64,000 bases of DNA from Streptomyces sp. NBC_01142 (lineage in GTDB: Bacteria; Actinomycetota; Actinomycetes; Streptomycetales; Streptomycetaceae): NCBI RefSeq assembly GCF_026341125.1, contig NZ_JAPEOR010000001.1, positions 1,860,001 to 1,924,000 on the forward strand, read 5' to 3'. The notes below the pieces were generated by a model that did no database searches, was not told where the DNA came from, and saw only the letters and a list, made by a program, of their open reading frames with translations. Made by a program: the position numbers and the translations under genes. This document shows, piece by piece, positions 35,308 through 46,605 of the stretch (positions are counted from its first letter, which is position 1; each line of letters opens with the position of its first letter).

Positions 35308-36224
35308 TGAAGACCACTGACGTTCCTCCCGCCGAGGTGCCCGAGGCCAGTCCGGCCGTGGCCAAGGTGACCGTCGCGCCGCCGGTGAAGGAGAAGCGCG
35401 AGGGCTTCGTCCTCAACGTCTTCTCGCACGGCATGCTGATCCTCTGGGCGATCATGGTTGTCATGCCGCTGCTGTGGGCGGTCATGTCGTCCTTCAAGGA
35501 CGACAACGCCATTTTCAGCTCGCCGTGGGCACTGCCGGACACGCTCCACTTCGACAACTGGTCGCGGGCCTGGACCCAGGCACACATGAGCGACTACTTC
35601 TTCAACACCATCGTGGTGGTGGGCGGTTCACTGGTCGGCACCCTGGTGCTGGGCTCCATGGCCGCATATGTGCTGGCGCGCTTCGACTTCCCCGGGAACC
35701 GCTTCATCTACTTCCTCTTCATCGGAGGAATGAGCTTCCCGATCATCCTGGCGCTCGTCCCGCTGTTCTACGTCATGAACAACATGGAGCTGCTGAACAC
35801 GAAGCACGGCCTGATCATGGTGTACATCGCCTACTCACTGCCGTTCACGGTGTTCTTCCTGTCCTCCTTCTTCCGGACCCTGCCGAGCTCGGTCGCGGAG
35901 GCGGCGATCATCGACGGGGCCTCGCACACCCGGACCTTCTTCCAGGTCATGCTGCCGATGGCCAAACCCGGCCTGATCAGCGTGGGCATCTTCAACTTCC
36001 TCGGACAGTGGAATCAGTACATGCTGCCCACGGTGCTGAACAACGAGCCGGAACAGAAGGTGCTCTCCCAGGGGCTGGTGCAGCTGGCCGTCAGCCAGGG
36101 ATACAAGGGGGACTACTCCGGGCTCTTCGCGGGACTGGTGATGGCGATGCTGCCCGTGCTGGCCGCGTACATCATCTTCCAGCGCCAGGTGGTCGCCGGC
36201 CTGACCGCGGGGGCGCTGAAGTAG
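35307..36224 (+). CDS. ngcG: NgcG-type sugar ABC transporter permease
   Basis: A 305-residue permease, the second membrane subunit of the transporter. A hydrophilic N-terminus of about 45 residues precedes six transmembrane helices. The EAA loop is VAEAAIIDGASHTRTFFQVMLP. It is translationally coupled to ngcF. Together with NgcE and a shared MsiK-like ATPase it would import chitobiose/GlcNAc. A strong hairpin follows. Confidence 0.9.
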   Translation: MKTTDVPPAEVPEASPAVAKVTVAPPVKEKREGFVLNVFSHGMLILWAIMVVMPLLWAVMSSFKDDNAIFSSPWALPDTLHFDNWSRAWTQAHMSDYFFNTIVVVGGSLVGTLVLGSMAAYVLARFDFPGNRFIYFLFIGGMSFPIILALVPLFYVMNNMELLNTKHGLIMVYIAYSLPFTVFFLSSFFRTLPSSVAEAAIIDGASHTRTFFQVMLPMAKPGLISVGIFNFLGQWNQYMLPTVLNNEPEQKVLSQGLVQLAVSQGYKGDYSGLFAGLVMAMLPVLAAYIIFQRQVVAGLTAGALK

Positions 36225-36255
36225 CGGCGCCCCGCTCCTCCGGTCTTTTCCCGTA

Positions 36256-36296
36256 CGGAGAATGCCCCCGCAGATCTTCTGCCGGGGCATTCTCCG
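36256..36296 (+). terminator. ngcEFG operon terminator
   Basis: A perfect 13-bp stem CGGAGAATGCCCC/GGGGCATTCTCCG encloses a 15-base loop that can pair further (GCAG/CTGC). It starts about 30 bases after the ngcG stop. Confidence 0.8.
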
Positions 36297-36546
36297 TGTG
36301 GGAGGGGGCCACGGGAGCCCGCCCTGGTGGGGCTACAGGGGCCCGCACCGGTGGGCCACGGCGCCCGCTCCGGCGCCCGGGGGAGCCGCTCATCCGTGGT
36401 TGACCCCGCTCAAGGTCTTGACGGGATAAGCCCCCGAGAGTTGAGCTTAGGGTTCACAAGTTGGAGAAACGTCGGGTCCCCCTCGCGGTGATCCCGGCCG
36501 GGGGCGGTCGTCGTACCGCCCACCGGGGGCAGGAGTGGATGAGTCG

Positions 36547-37746
36547 ATGGAGACTCCGGGTTCGCAGACGTCTCTGCACCGGGCCAATCTCGAGCGCGTC
36601 GTGCGTGCGGTGCGCATGGCGGGCTCGCTCACGCAGGCGGAGATCGCGAGGGGCACCGGCCTCTCCGCGGCCACCGTCTCCAATATCGTTCGTGAACTGA
36701 AGGACGGCGGCACCGTCGAGGTCACACCCACCTCGGCCGGCGGCCGCCGGGCCCGCAGCGTCTCGCTCAGCGGGGACGCGGGCATCGTCATCGGCGTCGA
36801 TTTCGGGCACACCCATCTGCGGGTCGCCGTCGGCAACCTCGCCCACCAGGTGCTCGCCGAGGAGTCCGAGCCGCTCGACGTCGACGCCTCGTCCGCGCAG
36901 GGCTTCGGGCGGGCGGAACAGCTGGTCAACCGGCTGATCGAGGCGACCGGGATCGGCCCGGACAAGGTGATCGGCGTCGGCCTGGGCGTACCCGGCCCGA
37001 TCGACGTGGAGTCGGGCACCCTCGGCTCCACGTCGATCCTGCCGGGGTGGACCGGGATCAACCCGAGCGAGGAGCTCTCCGGGCGGCTCGGAGTGCCCGT
37101 GTACGTCGACAACGACGCCAACCTCGGCGCGCTGGGCGAGATGGTCTGGGGCAGCGGGCGCGGGGCCAAGGATCTTGCGTACATCAAGGTCGCGAGCGGT
37201 GTCGGCGCCGGTCTGGTGATCGACGGCCAGATCTACCGAGGCCCCGGCGGCACGGCCGGCGAGATCGGCCACATCACCCTGGACGAGTCGGGCCCGGTCT
37301 GCCGTTGTGGCAACCGCGGCTGCCTGGAGACCTTCGCCGCCGCCCGTTATGTGCTGCCCCTGCTCCAGTCCAGCCACGGCTTCGATCTGACCATGGAGCG
37401 CGTGGTGCAGCTGGCCCGCGAGGGCGACCCCGGCTGCCGTCGCGTCATCGCGGACGTCGGCCGCCATATCGGCAGTGGTGTCGCCAACCTCTGCAACCTG
37501 CTCAACCCCAGCCGGGTGGTGCTCGGTGGCGACCTGGCGGAGGCTGGGGAACTAGTACTGGGGCCGATCCGTGAGTCCGTCTCCAGGTACGCGATCCCCA
37601 GTGCCGCGAGGCAGCTCTCGGTGGCCCCGGGAGCGCTCGGCGGCCGGGCCGAAGTGCTGGGCGCACTGGCTCTTGTGCTCAGCGAAATGGGCGATTCAAC
37701 CCTTCTGGGCAGCGCGTTGCCCGCCGGTGCACCTGCCTTCACTTAG
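36547..37746 (+). CDS. rok7B7: ROK-family transcriptional regulator Rok7B7
   Basis: A 399-residue regulator. The ATG at 36547 is preferred, with CAGGAG upstream; a GTG four codons earlier sits directly on that site. Residues about 15-75 form a winged helix-turn-helix (SLTQAEIARGTGLSAATVSNIVREL). The ROK sugar-kinase-like domain follows, with GVDFGHTHLRVAVGN, DNDANLGALGE and the zinc signature CRCGNRGCLE. Location between ngcEFG and xylFGH matches SCO6008 (Rok7B7), reported to control xylose uptake, carbon catabolite repression and antibiotic production. A candidate binding site lies just downstream, before xylF. Confidence 0.92.
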   Translation: METPGSQTSLHRANLERVVRAVRMAGSLTQAEIARGTGLSAATVSNIVRELKDGGTVEVTPTSAGGRRARSVSLSGDAGIVIGVDFGHTHLRVAVGNLAHQVLAEESEPLDVDASSAQGFGRAEQLVNRLIEATGIGPDKVIGVGLGVPGPIDVESGTLGSTSILPGWTGINPSEELSGRLGVPVYVDNDANLGALGEMVWGSGRGAKDLAYIKVASGVGAGLVIDGQIYRGPGGTAGEIGHITLDESGPVCRCGNRGCLETFAAARYVLPLLQSSHGFDLTMERVVQLAREGDPGCRRVIADVGRHIGSGVANLCNLLNPSRVVLGGDLAEAGELVLGPIRESVSRYAIPSAARQLSVAPGALGGRAEVLGALALVLSEMGDSTLLGSALPAGAPAFT

Positions 37747-37780
37747 ATAACGAATGGCACCGTTGTCATCTCGTTAAGGA

Positions 37781-37793
37781 TTTACTCCTTGAC
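37781..37793 (+). promoter_or_regulatory. candidate Rok7B7 binding site upstream of xylF
   Basis: TTTACTCCTTGAC fits every position of the consensus TTKAMKHSTTSAV that I recall being proposed for Rok7B7. It lies about 75 bases before the xylF start and just downstream of rok7B7. The consensus is quoted from memory and needs checking. Confidence 0.5.
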
Positions 37794-37868
37794 GCTGACT
37801 CCGGGGCCGAGTTGACTTCCAGCCACCTCGGCCGCAACGACGCGGCCTCGTCAGGGAGGTTTCTTCAG

Positions 37869-38981
37869 ATGAACGCACATCTGCGTCGTGCCGCTGTTGC
37901 TACTGCCGCCACTGCGATGGCCGTTTCGCTCGCCGCCTGTGGCAGCGCCAAGGAGTCGGGCGACAACGCCACCGAGTCCGGCGCCAAGAAGGGCGACGAC
38001 ATCGTCGTCGGCCTGCTCCTTCCCGAGAACCAGACCGCTCGCTACGAGAAGTTCGACAAGCCCCTGATCGAGAAGAAGGTCAAGGAGCTCACGAACGGCA
38101 AGGGCAAGGTCGTCTACGCCAACGCCAAGCAGGACGCCACCCTGCAGACGCAGCAGGTGGACACCATGATCACCAACAAGGTCGATGTCCTGATCGTGGA
38201 CGCCGTCGACTCCAAGGCCATCGCCGGCGGGGTGAAGAAGGCCAAGGAGTCCAAGATCCCGGTCGTCGCCTTCGACCGCCTTGCCGAGGGCCCCATCGAC
38301 GCCTACACCTCGTTCGACAACGAAGAGGTCGGCCACGTCCAGGGCAAGGCCCTCCTCGGGGCGCTCGGCGACAAGGCCAAGGACGGCCAGATCGTCATGA
38401 TGAACGGTGCCGTCACCGACCCGAACGCCGCTCTCTTCAAGAAGGGCGCGCTCGCCGAGCTCAAGGGCAAGGTGGACATCGGCAAGGAGTACGACACCAA
38501 GGAGTGGAAGCCGGAGAACGCCAACGCCAACATGGAGGCCGCGATCTCGGCCCTCGGCAAGGACAAGATCACCGGCGTCTACTCCGCCAACGACGGCATG
38601 GCGGGCGGCATCATCACCGCCCTGAAGGCCGGCGGCTTCAGCAAGCTCCCGCCGGTCACCGGCCAGGACGCCGAGCTCGCCGGTGTGCAGCGGATCGTCG
38701 CGGGTGAGCAGTTCATGAGCGTGTACAAGCCGTACGCGCCGGAGGCCGCCGCCGCCGCCGAGATGGCCGTCCTGCTCGCCAAGGGCGAGAGCCTCGGCTC
38801 CGTCGCCCAGTCGGACGTCGACAGCCCGACCACCAAGAAGATCCCCTCGGTGCTGGTCCCGGTCGTCTCGCTGACCAAGGACAACATCAAGGACACGGTC
38901 ATCAAGGACGGCGTCTACACGGTTGCCGAGATATGCACCCCGAAGTACAAGGCCGCCTGTGACGCGCTCGGCCTGAAGTAG
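37869..38981 (+). CDS. xylF: D-xylose ABC transporter substrate-binding lipoprotein
   Basis: A 370-residue periplasmic-binding-protein-like lipoprotein. The ATG at 37869 follows GGGAGG. The signal peptide ends in the lipobox LAAC. The mature part is a type-I (ribose/xylose) binding fold: IVVGLLLPENQTARYEKFD, a VDVLIVDAVDSKAI strand, FDRLAEGPIDAYTSFDNEEVG and GVYSANDGMAGG. It is the first gene of xylFGH and is preceded by a candidate Rok7B7 site. A strong hairpin between xylF and xylG probably favours xylF over downstream genes, matching the need for excess binding protein. Confidence 0.93.
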   Translation: MNAHLRRAAVATAATAMAVSLAACGSAKESGDNATESGAKKGDDIVVGLLLPENQTARYEKFDKPLIEKKVKELTNGKGKVVYANAKQDATLQTQQVDTMITNKVDVLIVDAVDSKAIAGGVKKAKESKIPVVAFDRLAEGPIDAYTSFDNEEVGHVQGKALLGALGDKAKDGQIVMMNGAVTDPNAALFKKGALAELKGKVDIGKEYDTKEWKPENANANMEAAISALGKDKITGVYSANDGMAGGIITALKAGGFSKLPPVTGQDAELAGVQRIVAGEQFMSVYKPYAPEAAAAAEMAVLLAKGESLGSVAQSDVDSPTTKKIPSVLVPVVSLTKDNIKDTVIKDGVYTVAEICTPKYKAACDALGLK

Positions 38982-39041
38982 GCCCGCCCCCTCGGGGGCT
39001 CCCTCAGGGGACTCCTCGGGGATCTGCGCTCTCCCTGAAGC

Positions 39042-39099
39042 CTGTCCGGTACCCCGCCCCACCTTCCCGCCCCGCTATCGGGGCGGGGTACCGGAACAG
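39042..39099 (+). terminator. intra-operon hairpin between xylF and xylG
   Basis: A 15-bp perfect stem CCGGTACCCCGCCCC/GGGGCGGGGTACCGG, extended by flanking CTGT/ACAG across one bulge, lies in the 213-base gap. It could act as a partial terminator or a 3' stabiliser of xylF mRNA. Confidence 0.65.
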
Positions 39100-39194
39100 A
39101 AACGCTTCTTCCCACTGTTCGCTTCTGCTCAACCGCCGCGCCAACCCCCCGGCGCGGCATCTCCGCCGGTCAGGCGGCGAAGGAGATGGTTCAC

Positions 39195-39974
39195 GTGTCC
39201 GCTACGCCCGTGCTGGCGTTGCGCGGGGTCTCCAAGCGATTCGGTGCCGTCCAGGCGCTCACCGACGTAGAGCTTGAGGTCCACGGCGGCGAGGTGGTCG
39301 CTCTCGTAGGCGACAACGGCGCCGGAAAGTCCACGCTGGTCAAGACGATTGCCGGCGTGCATCCCATCGATGAAGGCCGCATCGAGTGGGAAGGCAAGTC
39401 CGTATCGATCAACAGGCCGCACGACGCCCAGAACCTGGGCATCGCGACGGTCTACCAGGACCTCGCGCTGTGCGACAACATCGACGTTGTCGGCAACCTC
39501 TACCTCGGCCGGGAGCTCCGCAAGCGCGGCATCCTCAACGAGGTCGAGATGGAGCGCCGCGCCCGCGAGCTGCTCGACACGCTGTCGATCCGGATTCCCA
39601 GCGTGCGCATCCCGATCGCCTCGCTCTCCGGCGGTCAGCGCCAGACCGTGGCCATCGCCCGCTCCATGCTCGGCGAGCCGAAGCTCGTCATCCTCGACGA
39701 GCCCACCGCGGCCCTCGGCGTCGAGCAGACCGCCCAGGTCCTCGACCTCGTCGAGCGGCTCCGCGAGCGCGGTCACGCGGTGATCCTCATCAGCCACAAC
39801 ATGGCCGATGTGAAGGCTGTCGCGGACAAGGTGGCGGTGCTCCGGCTCGGCCGGAACAACGGCGTCTTCGACGTCAAGTCCACCTCGCAGGAAGAGATCA
39901 TCTCCGCCATCACCGGCGCCACGGACAATGCCGTGACCCGGCGCGCGGCGCGCACCACGGAGGTTCAGAAGTGA
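39195..39974 (+). CDS. xylG: xylose ABC transporter ATP-binding protein
   Basis: A 259-residue ATPase. The GTG at 39195 is preferred, eight bases after GAAGGAG; the ATG at 39186 lies directly on that site. Motifs are Walker A GDNGAGKST, Q-loop YQDLAL, signature LSGGQRQ, Walker B LVILDEP and the switch histidine in LISHNM. Only one ATPase domain is present, whereas many XylG/RbsA proteins are tandem duplications; presumably it forms a homodimer. The stop overlaps xylH. Confidence 0.92.
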   Translation: MSATPVLALRGVSKRFGAVQALTDVELEVHGGEVVALVGDNGAGKSTLVKTIAGVHPIDEGRIEWEGKSVSINRPHDAQNLGIATVYQDLALCDNIDVVGNLYLGRELRKRGILNEVEMERRARELLDTLSIRIPSVRIPIASLSGGQRQTVAIARSMLGEPKLVILDEPTAALGVEQTAQVLDLVERLRERGHAVILISHNMADVKAVADKVAVLRLGRNNGVFDVKSTSQEEIISAITGATDNAVTRRAARTTEVQK

Positions 39975-41260
39975 ACACGGAAAAGACCTCCCCACACGCC
40001 GACGCGCCCGTCGTGAACCCGGAGGCCGCCCACGACGCGGTCACCGCGGTCGACCCCCGGCTGCTCGTCCGTGAGCAGGGCTTCGCCGGCTACATCTCGG
40101 AGTTCAAGCGCAAGCTGCACTCCGGCGACCTGGGCTCCATGCCCGTGGTGATCGGCCTGATCATCATCGCCGTGGTCTTCCAGAGCCTGAACTCGAACTT
40201 CCTCTCCGCGCAGAACCTCAGCAACATCGCCGTGACGATGGTCGCCACCGGCATGATGGCCGTCGGCATCATCTTCGTGCTGCTGCTCGGTGAGATCGAC
40301 CTGTCGGTCGGTTCGGTCAGTGGAGTCGCCGGTGCGATCACCGCCGTACTGACCGTCACCCACGGCATGAACGAGTGGCTCGCGGTGATCGTCGCGATCG
40401 CGAGCGGCGCGGTCATCGGCGCGCTCCACGGCTTCTTCTTCGCCCGGATCGGCGCACCCGCGTTCGCCGTCACGCTGGCCGGCCTGCTCTTCTGGCTGGG
40501 CTTCATGCTCCAGCTCCTCGGCGACCAGGGCACCATCAACCTGGACAGCGAAGGTGTGGTCGGCAAGCTGACCACGTACTACTTCACGGACGTGGCGGCC
40601 GCCTACGGACTGGCCGCGGTCGCGGTGGCCGGGTTCTTCCTCTCGTCGTTCCTGGACAGCCGCCGCCGCGAGGCCGCGGGCATCCCGTCCCGTCCGCTCG
40701 TCGACATCGTGGTGCGTACGGTTCTGCTCGCCGTGGTGGCCTTCGCCGCAGCGATCATGTTCAACCAGTACAAGGGCCTGCCGCTGGCGCTGGTCCTGTT
40801 CCTGGTGGTGCTGGTGGTGACGGACTTCGTCCTCCGGCGCACCACGTACGGCCGCAAGATCTTCGCGCTCGGCGGCAGCGTCGAGGCCTCCCGCCGCGCG
40901 GGCATCAACGTCACGGCGGTCCGGGTCTCGGTCTTCGCGATCGCGGGCACCTTCGCCGCCGTCGGCGGTCTGTTCTGGGCGTCCAAGATCGCGGCGGCCA
41001 ACCAGAGCGCCGGCGCCGGTGACCTGCTGATGAACGTCATCGCGGCGGCCGTCATCGGCGGCACCAGCCTGTTCGGCGGACGCGGCCGGACCTGGAACGC
41101 GCTGCTCGGTGTCATGGTGATCGTCTCGATCCAGTACGGGCTGGCGCTGGAAGGCATCGCCACCCCGATCCAGTACATGATCACCGGTGGCGTGCTGCTG
41201 GCGACCGTGGTGATCGACTCCGTTACCCGGAAGACCCAGAAGACGGCGGGCCGCGCCTGA
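39971..41260 (+). CDS. xylH: xylose ABC transporter permease
   Basis: A 429-residue membrane permease of the ribose/xylose (BPD_transp_2) family. The GTG at 39971 overlaps the xylG stop (GTGA). A hydrophilic N-terminus of about 55 residues precedes roughly ten to twelve transmembrane helices. The family signature LLGEIDLSVGSVSGVAGA and the late AAAVIGGTSLFGGRG loop, which contacts the ATPase, are both present. It completes the xylFGH xylose importer. A terminator hairpin follows. Confidence 0.93.
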   Translation: MNTEKTSPHADAPVVNPEAAHDAVTAVDPRLLVREQGFAGYISEFKRKLHSGDLGSMPVVIGLIIIAVVFQSLNSNFLSAQNLSNIAVTMVATGMMAVGIIFVLLLGEIDLSVGSVSGVAGAITAVLTVTHGMNEWLAVIVAIASGAVIGALHGFFFARIGAPAFAVTLAGLLFWLGFMLQLLGDQGTINLDSEGVVGKLTTYYFTDVAAAYGLAAVAVAGFFLSSFLDSRRREAAGIPSRPLVDIVVRTVLLAVVAFAAAIMFNQYKGLPLALVLFLVVLVVTDFVLRRTTYGRKIFALGGSVEASRRAGINVTAVRVSVFAIAGTFAAVGGLFWASKIAAANQSAGAGDLLMNVIAAAVIGGTSLFGGRGRTWNALLGVMVIVSIQYGLALEGIATPIQYMITGGVLLATVVIDSVTRKTQKTAGRA

Positions 41261-41277
41261 CCGCAGCTCAGCAGGAG

Positions 41278-41306
41278 TGCCCGGCACCGCTCAGCGGCGC
41301 CGGGCA
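41278..41306 (+). terminator. xylFGH terminator
   Basis: TGCCCGGC-A-CCGC and GCGG-C-GCCGGGCA pair around a TCA loop, with a single A-C mismatch, 18 bases after the xylH stop. Confidence 0.75.
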
Positions 41307-41428
41307 TCTCTGCGTGTTCACTCGAATGCGTGATGTAGATCGCACCGCCCGGCGACCGGCGTCGAAGTCGGAACATTAGACTCGGCGGAATCGGCATGCT
41401 CGACCAGCTCAAACGCAAGGAGGCACGG

Positions 41429-43342
41429 GTGGCGCTGCTGACCCGCATCAGGGGACCGCGCGATCTGGACCGGCTCGGCCCGGAGCAGCTGGATCAGCTG
41501 GCCGCAGAGATCCGGACGTTCCTCGTGGACGCGGTCTCCAAGACCGGCGGACACCTCGGCCCCAATCTCGGCGTGGTCGAGCTGACCATCGCCCTGCACC
41601 GGGTGTTCGACTCCCCGAAGGACAAGGTCCTCTTCGACACCGGCCACCAGAGCTATGTGCACAAGCTGCTCACCGGCCGTCAGGACTTCTCCAGGCTCAA
41701 GATGAAGGGCGGCCTCTCCGGCTACCCCGCCCGTGCCGAGTCCGAGCACGACGTCATCGAGAACTCCCACGCATCGACCGTGCTCGGCTGGGCCGACGGC
41801 CTTGCCAAGGCCAACGAGGTCCTGAAGAAGGACGACCACGTCGTCGCGGTCATCGGCGACGGAGCGCTCACCGGCGGTATGGCCTGGGAGGCGCTGAACA
41901 ACATCGCGGCCGCCAAGGACCGCCCGCTGGTGATCGTCGTCAACGACAACGAGCGTTCCTACGCCCCGACGATCGGCGGGCTCGCCAACCACCTCGCCAC
42001 GCTGCGTACGACCGATGGCTACGAGCGTTTCCTGGCCCGCGGCAAGGACATCCTCGAGCGCACCCCCGTCGTCGGGAAGCCGCTGTACGAGACCCTGCAC
42101 GGCGCCAAGAAGGGCCTCAAGGACTTCATCGCCCCGCAGGGCATGTTCGAGGACCTCGGCCTGAAGTACGTCGGCCCCATCGACGGCCACGACATCGAGG
42201 CCCTGGAGTCCGCTCTCGCGCGTGCCAAGCGCTTCGGCGGGCCCGTGATCGTCCACTGCCTCACCGAGAAGGGCCGCGGCTACCAGCCCGCCCTCCAGGA
42301 CGAGGCGGACCGCTTCCACGCCGTCGGCAAGATCCACCCGGACACCGGTCTGCCGATCGCCAGCTCCGGCGTCGACTGGACCTCGGTCTTCGGCGAGGAG
42401 ATGGTCAAGCTCGGCAGGGAGCGCAAGGACATCGTCGCGATCACCGCCGCGATGCTCCAGCCGGTCGGTCTCGACAAGTTCGCCAAGGCCTTCCCCGACC
42501 GGGTCTACGACGTCGGCATCGCCGAGCAGCACGGCGCCGTCTCCGCGGCGGGCCTGGCCACCGGCGGACTGCACCCCGTCTTCGCCGTGTACGCCACCTT
42601 CCTCAACCGCGCCTTCGACCAGGTCCTGATGGACGTGGCCCTGCACCAGTGCGGTGTCACCTTCGTCCTCGACCGGGCCGGCGTCACCGGCACCGACGGC
42701 GCCTCGCACAACGGCATGTGGGACATGTCGATCCTGCAGTGCGTGCCGAGCCTGCGGATCGCGGCCCCGCGCGACGCCGACCAGGTCCGCGCCCAGCTGC
42801 GCGAGGCCGTCCAGGTCGAGGACGCACCCACCGTGGTCCGTTTCTCCAAGGGCGCGGTCGGCCCGGCCGTGAAGGCCGTGGGCAGGATCGGCGGCATGGA
42901 CGTGCTGCGCACCGCCGACTCGGACCGGCCCGATGTGCTGCTCGTCTCCATCGGCGCGCTCGCCCCGATGTGCCTGGAGATCGCCGATCTGCTGGACGCG
43001 CAGGGCATCACGACCACCGTCGTCGACCCGCGCTGGGTCAAGCCGGTCGACGAGGCCCTCGCGCCGCTCGCCGATCAGCACCGCGTCGTCGTCACCGTCG
43101 AGGACAACAGCAGGGCAGGTGGCGTCGGCTCCGCCGTCGCCCAGGCGCTGCGCGACGCGGGAGTCGACGTACCGCTGCGTGACTTCGGTATCCCGCCGCG
43201 CTTCCTCGACCACGCCTCCCGCAAGGAGGTCATGGCGGAGATCGGCCTGACCGCGCCCGATATCGCACGCCAGGTCACGGGTCTCGTCTCGCGGCTGGAC
43301 GGCCGGTTCGAGAGCGAGGCGGTGGAGCCGGCCCGCGACTGA
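41429..43342 (+). CDS. dxs: 1-deoxy-D-xylulose-5-phosphate synthase
   Basis: A 637-residue thiamine-diphosphate enzyme condensing pyruvate and glyceraldehyde 3-phosphate to DXP, the entry step of the MEP isoprenoid pathway. The GTG at 41429 is preferred, with AAGGAGG six bases upstream. The ThDP/Mg motif is [16 protein letters not shown]...VNDNERSY; the transketolase pyrimidine domain has [17 protein letters not shown], and [16 protein letters not shown] sits at the N-terminus. Streptomyces usually have a second dxs; this one matches SCO6013 by position. A terminator follows. Confidence 0.95.
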   Translation: MALLTRIRGPRDLDRLGPEQLDQLAAEIRTFLVDAVSKTGGHLGPNLGVVELTIALHRVFDSPKDKVLFDTGHQSYVHKLLTGRQDFSRLKMKGGLSGYPARAESEHDVIENSHASTVLGWADGLAKANEVLKKDDHVVAVIGDGALTGGMAWEALNNIAAAKDRPLVIVVNDNERSYAPTIGGLANHLATLRTTDGYERFLARGKDILERTPVVGKPLYETLHGAKKGLKDFIAPQGMFEDLGLKYVGPIDGHDIEALESALARAKRFGGPVIVHCLTEKGRGYQPALQDEADRFHAVGKIHPDTGLPIASSGVDWTSVFGEEMVKLGRERKDIVAITAAMLQPVGLDKFAKAFPDRVYDVGIAEQHGAVSAAGLATGGLHPVFAVYATFLNRAFDQVLMDVALHQCGVTFVLDRAGVTGTDGASHNGMWDMSILQCVPSLRIAAPRDADQVRAQLREAVQVEDAPTVVRFSKGAVGPAVKAVGRIGGMDVLRTADSDRPDVLLVSIGALAPMCLEIADLLDAQGITTTVVDPRWVKPVDEALAPLADQHRVVVTVEDNSRAGGVGSAVAQALRDAGVDVPLRDFGIPPRFLDHASRKEVMAEIGLTAPDIARQVTGLVSRLDGRFESEAVEPARD

Positions 43343-43365
43343 TCCGCGGCGCCAGGTTGTCGTCG

Positions 43366-43409
43366 ATGGGCCGGTCGGTCACCCTGTATGGGTGGTCCGA
43401 CCGGCCCAT
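43366..43409 (+). terminator. dxs terminator
   Basis: A perfect 13-bp stem ATGGGCCGGTCGG/CCGACCGGCCCAT encloses an 18-base loop that also pairs partly (ACCC/GGGT). It begins 24 bases after the dxs stop. Confidence 0.8.
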
Positions 43410-43495
43410 TCGCGTGAAATCCACCCGTACGGAGCCCTCTTCGGCCGCTGATGTCCCAATCATGGCGTTCACGACAAGTGCGTGGAGGTACGCCG

Positions 43496-45013
<1,518 letters not shown>

Positions 45014-45111
45014 ACCCGGTAGTGTCCGGCCCCGTATGTCCCGCTTCGGTGTGGACTGCGGGGCCGCATACCGTGCTTTTCCGGGGGCGCCCCCGGACCC
45101 GAAAGGCAGGC

Positions 45112-46605
45112 ATGCCCGTCGAGCCGCCATCCTCACTGCGGTACGTATCCGCACCGCGGTGGCCCAGGCAGCGCAGCAGCGTCCAGGCCGCCGTCCCTCC
45201 GCCCCACTACTGGCGGCGGCTGCTCCCGGCACTCGCCCTGCTCGCCGTTGTCACCCGCCTTCCCTCCTTCGGGCGTCGGCTGTGGAACCCGGACGAGGGT
45301 TATCTCGCCGTCCAGGCACGGATGCTGGCGGACGGCGGGGCGCTGTACTCCACGGTGGTCGACCGCAAGCCGCCCCTGCTCCCATGGCTCTACGAGGCGT
45401 CGTTCGCTGTCTTCGGCGACGGATCGCTCCACTCGGTCAAGGTGCTGGCGGTACTCGCCCAGGTGCTCACCGCCGCGCTGCTCGCGAGCGTCGCCCGCCG
45501 CCGCTGGGGGGACCGGGCGGGCCGCACCGCCGGGGTGCTGTATCTGCTGGTCTCCATCGGCCTCAACCCTCAGGACGCACAGGCGGCCACCTTCGAGGTC
45601 TTCATGCTGCCCTTCACGGCCGCGGCGATCAGGAGCGCGGACCGGGGCCGGTGGGGTGCGGCGGGCCTGGCGGTGGCCGGAGCCTTCCTCACCAAACAGA
45701 CCGGCGGAGCCGTACTGGTGCCCGTCCTGTGGCTGCTCTGGCAGGCGTCACCGACCCGAACGGCCGTGCTGCGCACGGTACTCGGCCTCGTGCTGCCGGT
45801 GATCTGCGTCGCCGTGCTCACCACGCCGTCGGGGTTTGTCTTCTGGACAGTGACCGGCTCGGGAGCGTACGCCTCCTTCACCGGCTCCGAACTTCACGTC
45901 CTGTTGCGGGCGTTGGCGAACACCGCGCTGCTCATGGCCGCATGCGCCGGGCTGCTCCCGCCCATCGTGAGGGTGCTGCGGATCGCCAGGACGGGCGCGA
46001 GCGACCTGTGGCTGTGGCTGGCAGCATCGGCCGCCGCGGTGATGCTGGGCTTCCATTTCTTCGGCCACTACTACCTTCAGCTCATCCCGCCACTGACCCT
46101 GTTGGCGACCGCGGCGCTGCAGACCCTGCCGCGGGCCCGGCTCGCGCCGGCGCTGCTCACCTCGGCCTGCGGCTGCGTGCTGTTCCTCGCCTGGGGGATG
46201 CTGGCCCCGCGCGGGGAACTGGCCCACGCCGAACGGGTCGCCGCCGCGGTCGAGGCGCGTACGGAGCCCGGTGAGCGGGTCCTTGTGTGGGGGATACACC
46301 CGGAGACGTACTGGCTCGCCGACCGCCCGCCCGCCAGCCGGTATCTGACCGCCGGGCTGCTCACCAACTACAGCGGCGGCCGCAACGGCCCGCAGGTCGG
46401 CGAGAAGCACGCAGTGGAGGGGGCCTGGCCGGTCTTCAGCGGCGAGATGCGCACCCACCGGCCGGCCCTGATCGTCGACGACTCGCGCGGCAAGCCGTTC
46501 GCCCCGGAGCGCATCCCCACGTTGCGCCGGCTGCTGGCCGGCCACTACGAGCCGCTGCCCGAAGAGGTCGACGGTGCGGTGTTCTACGTGCGTTCGCCCG
46601 GCTGA
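45112..46605 (+). CDS. GT39-like membrane glycosyltransferase (PMT/ArnT superfamily)
   Basis: A 497-residue polytopic membrane protein. The ATG at 45112 follows AAAGGCAGG. After a 35-residue N-terminus come about ten transmembrane helices. The first periplasmic loop reads RRLWNPDEGYLAVQARML with the acidic pair expected of GT-C enzymes, followed by DRKPPLLPWLYE. It ends in a soluble domain with VWGIHPETYWLADRPP. Such enzymes move mannose or another sugar from a polyprenyl phosphate to a protein or glycolipid outside the membrane. Acceptor unknown. Confidence 0.8.
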   Translation: MPVEPPSSLRYVSAPRWPRQRSSVQAAVPPPHYWRRLLPALALLAVVTRLPSFGRRLWNPDEGYLAVQARMLADGGALYSTVVDRKPPLLPWLYEASFAVFGDGSLHSVKVLAVLAQVLTAALLASVARRRWGDRAGRTAGVLYLLVSIGLNPQDAQAATFEVFMLPFTAAAIRSADRGRWGAAGLAVAGAFLTKQTGGAVLVPVLWLLWQASPTRTAVLRTVLGLVLPVICVAVLTTPSGFVFWTVTGSGAYASFTGSELHVLLRALANTALLMAACAGLLPPIVRVLRIARTGASDLWLWLAASAAAVMLGFHFFGHYYLQLIPPLTLLATAALQTLPRARLAPALLTSACGCVLFLAWGMLAPRGELAHAERVAAAVEARTEPGERVLVWGIHPETYWLADRPPASRYLTAGLLTNYSGGRNGPQVGEKHAVEGAWPVFSGEMRTHRPALIVDDSRGKPFAPERIPTLRRLLAGHYEPLPEEVDGAVFYVRSPG

